Source: UBA12068 sp038318455 | GTDB lineage: Bacteria; Patescibacteriota; Minisyncoccia; Moranbacterales; GWC2-37-73 | DNA: 25,452 nucleotides | Direction of reading: 5' to 3' | Assembly: GCA_038318455.1 (NCBI GenBank) | Contig: JBBQCF010000010.1 | Coordinates: 1 to 25,452, forward strand | Shown here: in pieces, positions 19,803 through 25,452 of the stretch | How positions within the stretch are numbered: position 1 is the first letter of the stretch | Layout of the letters: every line of letters begins with the position of its first letter | The notes under the pieces: model-generated | What the model saw: only the letters and a program-made list of their open reading frames with translations | Told to the model about the DNA's origin: nothing | The model's database searches: none | Translations under genes and position numbers: made by a program

Positions 19803-21245
19803 ATGTTTGAAATTTTCAAAAATGGAAGCAAGATTTTGGGTATGAATGCTCGTAATCTTGATTACATTCGTCCATACAATCGAAAAAAAGCAAAGAAATT
19901 GGCTGATGACAAAATTTTAAGCAAGAGAATGCTTAAAAAGGCAGGAATTCCTGTGCCAAGATTGCTTGCAAAAATAAGAACAGTGGAAGAATTGGAAAAT
20001 TTCGACTGGTCTTTGTTGCCGGCCGGTTTTGCATTGAAGCCAAATCGCGGTTATGGCGGTGGTGGAATAATGGTTGTATATGGTAGAAAAAAATTATCAA
20101 AAAAAGAGTTGAAAAACCAAGATGATGAAAAACCAGAACCTGTATGGGTAAAGTCTGATGGTTCAAAAGTTACAGTTCAAGATATCAAAAGTCACATCCT
20201 AAATATCCTAGATGGTGCTTTTTCTCTTGCAAATATGCCAGACATTGCTTTTTTTGAAGAGCGACTAACATTGCTTAAATTATTTAAGTCTTATGCGTAT
20301 AAAGGAATTCCTGATATTCGTGTGATTGTTTTTAATCGAGTTCCCGTGATGGCCATGCTTCGTCTTCCAACGAAAGAGTCTGGAGGAAAAGCTAATTTGC
20401 AACAAGGTGGAATCGGAGTGGGAATCGATTTGGCTACAGGTGTAACAACCACAGCTGTACTTGGTAAGGGAAAGGTGATTGATTATATTCCAGGCACAAG
20501 GATGCTACTTTCTGGAATTAGAATTCCATATTGGAAAGACATGTTGCTCCTTGCTGTGAAGGCTCAAGAAGTTTCTGGCATGGGTTTTCTTGGCGCTGAT
20601 GTTGCGATTGACCGTGAGCGTGGCCCTGTTTTTTTGGAAATTAATGCGCGTCCCGGGCTTGCTATTCAAGTGGCAAATCTTTCAGGATTAAAAGAACGTT
20701 TGGAAAGAATACGAGGCCTACGAATAAAATCCGCCGCTCAAGGCGTGCGCATGGGGCGAGATTTGTTTGGAGGAGAAGTGGAAGAAGAACTTGAGGAAAT
20801 TTCCGGACGAAAAGTTATTGGTACGGTGGAAAAAGTAAAAATAATTGGAAAAAATGAACAGAATGTTGAAATTGAAGTTAAGATAGACACAGGAGCTTCT
20901 TCAACTTCTATTGATGTTGAGTTAGCACGCAGTCTTGGATTTGGTGAAGCAATAGATTATTTTAATACAATAGAATTGCCAAAAGAATTTTCTCGCGAGC
21001 AATCATCACAAATTGAAGAAGGCTTAAGAAAAGAGCACTTGAAAAAAAATGTTGATATTGTTGATTTTGTTGCAGTGTATTCTTCGCATGGAGTTTCAAT
21101 TCGTCCAAAAGTAAAAATTCAATTTCTGCTAGATGGCGTCATGGTTAATGCTAGTGCTAATATTGTTACTCGAGAAGAATTGAAATATGCTGCCATTATT
21201 GGCAAAAGAAATCTCGGAAAGTTTTTAATTGATGTGAATAAATAG
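19803..21245 (+). CDS. ATP-grasp glutamate-ligase-like protein fused to a retropepsin-like protease, 480 aa
   Basis: Residues 1-320 are an ATP-grasp ligase of the RimK-related kind, with FALKPNRGYGGGGI (76-89) for ATP, DIRVIVFNRVPVMAMLR (171-187) and FLEINARPGLAIQ (277-289) for metal and ATP. Residues 335-480 match the RimB-like, retropepsin-type protease (long listed as ATP-dependent zinc protease), with the active DTGAS at 362-366 and a second Gly motif AAIIGKRNLG (463-472). The two usually sit in neighbouring genes; here they are one chain, so one protein may add and remove amino acids. It begins 28 bases after the 7TM gene. No Shine-Dalgarno site is visible. Confidence 0.8.
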   Translation: MFEIFKNGSKILGMNARNLDYIRPYNRKKAKKLADDKILSKRMLKKAGIPVPRLLAKIRTVEELENFDWSLLPAGFALKPNRGYGGGGIMVVYGRKKLSKKELKNQDDEKPEPVWVKSDGSKVTVQDIKSHILNILDGAFSLANMPDIAFFEERLTLLKLFKSYAYKGIPDIRVIVFNRVPVMAMLRLPTKESGGKANLQQGGIGVGIDLATGVTTTAVLGKGKVIDYIPGTRMLLSGIRIPYWKDMLLLAVKAQEVSGMGFLGADVAIDRERGPVFLEINARPGLAIQVANLSGLKERLERIRGLRIKSAAQGVRMGRDLFGGEVEEELEEISGRKVIGTVEKVKIIGKNEQNVEIEVKIDTGASSTSIDVELARSLGFGEAIDYFNTIELPKEFSREQSSQIEEGLRKEHLKKNVDIVDFVAVYSSHGVSIRPKVKIQFLLDGVMVNASANIVTREELKYAAIIGKRNLGKFLIDVNK

Positions 21246-21258
21246 GGTTTTAGGTATT

Positions 21259-22230
21259 ATGCAAAAAGATTTTAAAAATATCGTGGTTATTTATACTGGA
21301 GATGATTGGAATGTTAAAACTCCGATATCATATGAGCAAACGAGAAAGGCTTTTGAGCGTTGGCATGTGTTGGCTTTAGAAAAAAATATTCAAATGTATC
21401 GTGCAAGCGTGGAATGGTATGACAGAGAGAAAAATGTTTTTACCAAGGCGTGGGCTTTTCGAGATGGGCAGTGGAAAAAAATCGAGCAAGATATTAAAGC
21501 GGATCTTATCTATGATAAAACTCCTGGTGCTCGCGAACATGATCTTTTTGATTTGAAAATAGCCATGAGCAAAGAAGCTGTAATGTTCAATAGTCCACTT
21601 TTTCGTGTGATGGTGGATAGCAAACTTTCGCAATATGCACTTTTTTCAGAGCATATGCCTCAAACACTAGTTGTCTTAAATGAGAATGAATTGAAAAATT
21701 CAATAGATAAAATTGTTTCCAATAAAATTGTAGCCAAGCCCTTGCAAGGTTCTGGTGGATTTGGAATTGTGATTGGAGATAAGGAAACTATCTTAAAAAA
21801 TGATTTTATTTATCCAATGCTACTTCAAGAATTTATTAAAAATGAAAACGGCATCCCAGGATTTTCAAAGGAAGGTGAATTGGCTGATCTTCGTATTACC
21901 TATATAAATCATAAACCTCTTTATGCGCTATCGCGTATTGCACAAAATGGTTCATTGTTTACAAATATGCATCAAGGTGCAACTTCAAAGCGTGTGCCAC
22001 TGGAAAAAATTCCAGAAGATGTTTGGACTATGGCGGAAAAAATTGTGACAAAATTAGCACTTTTCGCAAAGGCACAATATTCTTTGGATTTTTTCTTTGC
22101 CGAAGGAGGAAAGACATTTTTCATTGAAATGAATTCTGTTCCAGGGCTTTGTTTGATTGAGGATTTGAAAGATCCAGAACTGCAAGAAAAAGATTTCAAT
22201 GCTTTTATAAGCATGCTACCAACTGAATAA
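21259..22230 (+). CDS. ATP-grasp ligase, glutathione-synthase/RimK-like, 323 aa
   Basis: The ATP-grasp core is clear: IVAKPLQGSGGFGIVIG (157-173) with the ATP-binding lysine and glycine loop, DLRITYINHKPLYALSRI (210-227), and FFIEMNSVPGLCLI (287-300) holding metal ligands. The N-terminal 120 residues form a substrate-side domain with no match I can name. Such enzymes join a carboxylate to an amine through an acyl-phosphate. It begins 13 bases after the fusion gene and is followed after nine bases by another ligase, so the three are one operon. The substrate is unknown. Confidence 0.78.
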   Translation: MQKDFKNIVVIYTGDDWNVKTPISYEQTRKAFERWHVLALEKNIQMYRASVEWYDREKNVFTKAWAFRDGQWKKIEQDIKADLIYDKTPGAREHDLFDLKIAMSKEAVMFNSPLFRVMVDSKLSQYALFSEHMPQTLVVLNENELKNSIDKIVSNKIVAKPLQGSGGFGIVIGDKETILKNDFIYPMLLQEFIKNENGIPGFSKEGELADLRITYINHKPLYALSRIAQNGSLFTNMHQGATSKRVPLEKIPEDVWTMAEKIVTKLALFAKAQYSLDFFFAEGGKTFFIEMNSVPGLCLIEDLKDPELQEKDFNAFISMLPTE

Positions 22231-22239
22231 TAAAACAAT

Positions 22240-23115
22240 ATGAACAATAAATTGAAATTTGCTATTATTGGTTCCTTGACGAGGAACACGAAAGATTTGT
22301 TAGATGTTGCAATTAAAAATGGGCACGAAGCCTTGGTTTTTAAGTTATCTGAAATTACCTTTGAAACTATTGAAGGCAAAATGAAAGCAATGCATGGGGA
22401 ATATGATATTTGTGATTTTGATATTGTTATTTTCAGAGGATATAACGATCATATTTATGAAGCAAAATTATTGGCAGAAATGCTGGTCACCAAAAATAAA
22501 ATCATAATAGAACGAACGTTGGCTGAAAATTATGTGAGAGGTAAGATGAAGCAAGCAATGCGTTTATTCGAAAGAGACATTAATCATCCTGAAACTTTTC
22601 AAGCTAGCAAATTAGAAGGCTGGAAAAAAATATTTGAGAGGATGACTTTTCCGATAATTGCAAAGCCAGTTATGGGAAGAAAAGGAAGAGGAATAAAGAA
22701 GTTAGATAATGAAAAAGAAGCAATATCCTTTTTTACTAAAAATAGTGACAATTATTTGGTGCAACAATACTTTCCAATAAAAAGTGATTATCGTGTTTTT
22801 GTGGTGGGAGGAAAAGTTGTGGGTGTTTTTCAGCGCCTTATTAATGAAGGTGAATATAAATCAAATATTGCAGGAACAAAAGGAGAAAAAATAGTCATCA
22901 CTAGGGAAATGGAGAAAATATCTATTGATGCTGCTGATGCAATGGGATATGAAATTGCAGGTGTTGATCTTTTTGAGCATGATGAAAAACTTTATATTAT
23001 AGAAGTTAACGTAGCTCCACAATGGGAGAAGTTCAAATTAGTGACTGGCATAAACCCAGCCGAGCATATAATTGAATATGCAATAAAAAAATATTTGCAA
23101 AAAATGACAAAATAA
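22240..23115 (+). CDS. ATP-grasp ligase, RimK-like, 291 aa
   Basis: The ATP-grasp marks are IIAKPVMGRKGRGIKKL (139-155), DYRVFVVGGKVVGVFQR (183-199), AGTKGE (211-216) and VDLFEHDEKLYIIEVNVAP (242-260). The Arg-rich loop and QRLINEGEYKSNIAG are typical for ligases adding amino acids to a peptide, RimK being the best known. The N-terminal domain begins like the RimK pre-ATP-grasp fold. It is the last gene of the operon and has no clear terminator after it. The fusion gene, the preceding gene and this one give three different ligases in one operon, which suggests consecutive additions. Confidence 0.78.
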   Translation: MNNKLKFAIIGSLTRNTKDLLDVAIKNGHEALVFKLSEITFETIEGKMKAMHGEYDICDFDIVIFRGYNDHIYEAKLLAEMLVTKNKIIIERTLAENYVRGKMKQAMRLFERDINHPETFQASKLEGWKKIFERMTFPIIAKPVMGRKGRGIKKLDNEKEAISFFTKNSDNYLVQQYFPIKSDYRVFVVGGKVVGVFQRLINEGEYKSNIAGTKGEKIVITREMEKISIDAADAMGYEIAGVDLFEHDEKLYIIEVNVAPQWEKFKLVTGINPAEHIIEYAIKKYLQKMTK

Positions 23116-23174
23116 GTAAATTTAAAAGACCTTGTTTCTAAAAATCAATAAGGATGATAATTGGTTGGAAACTC

Positions 23175-23202
23175 TTGATAGATAATCTAATTCATGTATA
23201 AT
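23175..23202 (+). promoter_or_regulatory. promoter of the penicillin-binding protein gene
   Basis: TTGATA (23175-23180), 16 bases, TATAAT (23197-23202). A second TATAAT stands at 23234-23239 without a -35. Confidence 0.7.
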
Positions 23203-23204
23203 AG

Positions 23205-23226
23205 AGCGGCTTTGAAAAAAGTCGCT
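23205..23226 (+). promoter_or_regulatory. start-proximal hairpin with GAAA tetraloop
   Basis: AGCGGCTTT pairs with AAAGTCGCT (one G-U) around GAAA, right at the predicted transcript start. It may protect the 5' end or act in regulation of the following gene. Confidence 0.5.
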
Positions 23227-23291
23227 TTAAGCGTATAATATATTTATAAAAGGGTTTTTTCGTAACCATTTTTCAATTAATATTTTCCAAT

Positions 23292-25452
23292 ATGAATCCA
23301 ATTTTTATTTCAAGAACTTTCAAAGGAATGTCACGCAAAGACAAATGGAAATTTGCTGGCAAAATTGCGGCGGGGCTTTTTGTTTTCGGACTATTGTTAA
23401 CAATAGGTACTTTTCTCTATTTCGCTAAAGATCTTCCTAGCGCAAACTCTGTGTCGGCACAACTACTTATAGAATCGACTAAAATTTATGATCGCAGCGG
23501 TGAACATCTTTTGTATGATGTTCATGGAGAAGAAAAAAGAACAGTAATACCATTTGAACAAATTCCAGACAATATTAAATATGCGACTATTGCACTTGAG
23601 GATCAAGCCTTTTACACTCACCATGGAATTGATCCAAAGTCTATTTTTCGTAGCGCGTTGAAAGACGTCATCAAGGGAGGAGCAGCTCAAGGTGGAAGCA
23701 CAATCACTCAACAATTCATCAAACAAACCTTGCTTAGCAGTGAAAAAACACTCACTAGAAAAATAAAAGAAGTTATTCTGGCTATTGAGCTGGAACAAAA
23801 ATATTCCAAAGATGAAATTTTGGCGCTGTATCTTAATCAAATCCCATATGGTTCAAGTGCATATGGAATTGAGGCTGGGGCACAAACTTTTTTTGGAAAA
23901 TCTGCTAAAGACCTGACTCTTGCTGAAGCGGCAGTGCTTGCTTCTCTTCCAAATGCACCAACATATTATTCTCCATTCGGCTCACATCTTGGAGCGTTGG
24001 TTGGCAGAAAAAATTCGGCTCTTCAAAAAATGGCTGATCAGGGATATATAACTCAAGCTCAAGCAGATGAAGCCAAAGATGTTGATGTGCTGGCAGAAAT
24101 TAGTCCCAAAAATGACAATATTTCAGCTCCTCATTTCGTGATGTATGTAAAGGATTATCTTGAACAAAAATATGGAGAACAGTCTGTGGAACAAGGCGGA
24201 CTCAAAGTGTATACAACTTTAGATTGGGACAAACAACAAGCTGCAGAAAAAGCTGTTACAGAAGGTGCTGAAAATAACAAAGCAAGAAATGCCAGCAATG
24301 CTGCTTTGGTTGCAATGGATCCAAAAACTGGACAAATTTTGGCCATGGTTGGATCAAAAAATTATTTTGACAAATCAATTGATGGACAAGTAAATGTGGC
24401 ACTAGCTGACCGTCAGCCAGGTTCATCTTTTAAGCCATATGTATATTTGACCGCCTTTACCAAAGGATACACGCCAGAAACAATGATATATGACGTGGCA
24501 ACAAATTTCAGCACTGACGGTGAAAAAGATTACACTCCACAAAATTATGATGGAAAATTTAATGGTCCACTTCAAATGAAAAATACTTTAGCGATGTCTT
24601 TGAATATCCCAGCGGTGAAAACGCTGTATCTTGCAGGTGTTAAAGATTCAATTCAACTGGCAAAAGGACTTGGAATTAAGGGACTTAATCAACCAGATCG
24701 CTATGGCTTATCGTTGGTTTTGGGTGGAGGTGAGGTGACATTGCTTGATCATGTTGATGCATATAGTGCGCTTGCAGCAGGTGGCGTGCATCGCGATGAA
24801 ACAGCGATTATGAAAATTCAAGATAAAAACGGAACTGTTTTGGAGGAATATAAACCAAATGCTGGTCAAAGAATTGTGGAGGAAAAATATGTTGCTATGC
24901 TTGATTATATTATGTCAACAAATTCTTTTCGCGCACCAGTTTTTGGAGAAAATAATCCTTTCAAATTTACAGATCGCCCAGTGGCAGCTAAAACAGGAAC
25001 AACCAATGAATTTCGTGATGGTTGGGCCATGGGCTTCACTCCTTCAATTGCAGTTGGAGTTTGGGCGGGAAATAATGATAATTCTTCAATGAAAGTTGGA
25101 GCTGATGGAATATTTGTGGCAGCTCCAATCTGGAGATCTTTCATGAACTATGCACTTGGAAATAGTGCTGTTGAAGAATTTCCAAAATATGAAAAAGAAG
25201 ATGCCGACAAGCCAGTGCTTAATGGTAAAGAAAATATTCAAAAGGATGTGAAGGTTTGCAAAATGACAGATGGTGACAATAAGGGCGACTATTGCTTGGA
25301 GAATGATTCATGTCCAAGTGGCACTTCAGACAAAAAAACGTTTGGAGATATTCACAATATTTTGTATTATGTGAAAAAAGATGATCCAACGGGAGATTAT
25401 CCAAGCAATCCTAAAAGTGATCCTCAATATTCAAATTGGGAAAAAGGTGTTC
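23292..25452 (+). CDS. class A penicillin-binding protein (transglycosylase plus transpeptidase), 3' end outside window
   Basis: This bifunctional enzyme polymerises and cross-links peptidoglycan outside the membrane. A short cytoplasmic tail and one membrane helix (about residues 25-46, then SANSVSAQ) lead into the GT51 transglycosylase domain, with catalytic E103 in EDQAFYTHHGID, then GGSTITQQFIKQ and the ELEQKYSKDEILALYLNQIPYG motif. The transpeptidase shows S378-x-x-K381 (SSFK), S436-L-N438 and K567-TGT. All catalytic residues are present. The frame stays open to the edge, 720 residues in, and enters a region with two cysteine pairs (C-K-M-T, then YCLENDSCPS). It has its own promoter but no Shine-Dalgarno site at the ATG. 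It is the standard PBP1A-like form. Confidence 0.93.
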   Translation, partial: MNPIFISRTFKGMSRKDKWKFAGKIAAGLFVFGLLLTIGTFLYFAKDLPSANSVSAQLLIESTKIYDRSGEHLLYDVHGEEKRTVIPFEQIPDNIKYATIALEDQAFYTHHGIDPKSIFRSALKDVIKGGAAQGGSTITQQFIKQTLLSSEKTLTRKIKEVILAIELEQKYSKDEILALYLNQIPYGSSAYGIEAGAQTFFGKSAKDLTLAEAAVLASLPNAPTYYSPFGSHLGALVGRKNSALQKMADQGYITQAQADEAKDVDVLAEISPKNDNISAPHFVMYVKDYLEQKYGEQSVEQGGLKVYTTLDWDKQQAAEKAVTEGAENNKARNASNAALVAMDPKTGQILAMVGSKNYFDKSIDGQVNVALADRQPGSSFKPYVYLTAFTKGYTPETMIYDVATNFSTDGEKDYTPQNYDGKFNGPLQMKNTLAMSLNIPAVKTLYLAGVKDSIQLAKGLGIKGLNQPDRYGLSLVLGGGEVTLLDHVDAYSALAAGGVHRDETAIMKIQDKNGTVLEEYKPNAGQRIVEEKYVAMLDYIMSTNSFRAPVFGENNPFKFTDRPVAAKTGTTNEFRDGWAMGFTPSIAVGVWAGNNDNSSMKVGADGIFVAAPIWRSFMNYALGNSAVEEFPKYEKEDADKPVLNGKENIQKDVKVCKMTDGDNKGDYCLENDSCPSGTSDKKTFGDIHNILYYVKKDDPTGDYPSNPKSDPQYSNWEKGV

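Noticed and set aside
23463..23840. 125-codon minus-strand frame inside the penicillin-binding protein gene
   Set aside because: Antisense to the transglycosylase domain with intact motifs, and no ribosome site.

Overview
The window looks like a chromosomal piece of an AT-rich (roughly one third G+C) bacterium of the candidate phyla radiation (Patescibacteria). Gene content and style resemble Parcubacteria-type genomes such as Moranbacteria, but that placement is inference from recalled gene content, not a search. Supporting signs are two paralogous TrmB-like regulators, a giant protein with two type IV pilus/type II secretion ATPase units in tandem, a lamin-tail-domain surface protein, ruvB and ruvC without ruvA, and a 7TM plus ATP-grasp operon. 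Short tandem or palindromic repeats also run into the 5' ends or loops of housekeeping genes. UGA acts as a stop codon in several genes, so this is not a UGA-recoded lineage. LAYOUT: 1-1266 holds the tail of a cation diffusion facilitator transporter, a small orphan gene and a TrmB-like regulator. 1267-2157 has no protein gene of normal size, but carries a minus-strand non-coding transcription unit with promoter and terminator, then a plus-strand promoter with a long structured leader. 2158-4480 is an accessory cassette of six or seven small proteins I cannot assign. They have strong Shine-Dalgarno sites and stable leader hairpins, two of which share an identical 14-base motif. 4609-6522 holds a gluzincin-like protein, tsaE (minus) and a glycine-zipper lipoprotein (minus). 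6711-11033 holds a DHH-family protein with a degenerate first motif and the tandem GspE/PilB protein. 11064-11349 is a minus-strand RNA gene whose architecture resembles 6S RNA. 11505-15519 runs ruvB, a small membrane protein, a bacterial PH-domain membrane protein and a lamin-tail/PKD protein. 15553-17305 holds an orphan minus-strand gene, the second TrmB-like regulator with four DnaA-box-like 9-mers and a palindromic repeat in its leader, and a zinc-ribbon protein. 17529-18912 is yebC-ruvC, bracketed by large inverted repeats. 19118-23115 is a four-gene operon of a 7TM protein, an ATP-grasp/aspartic-protease fusion and two more ATP-grasp ligases. 23292 to the end is a class A penicillin-binding protein, open at the window edge. 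HOW THE PARTS WORK TOGETHER: the core genes cover recombination (ruvB, ruvC), translation quality (yebC, tsaE for tRNA t6A), pilus assembly or retraction, and cell-wall synthesis. The ATP-grasp operon looks like a membrane-linked peptide-bond-forming system with its own protease; its substrate is unknown. Nearly all core genes start without a visible Shine-Dalgarno site, whereas the small accessory and surface genes have excellent ones, so two initiation styles coexist.
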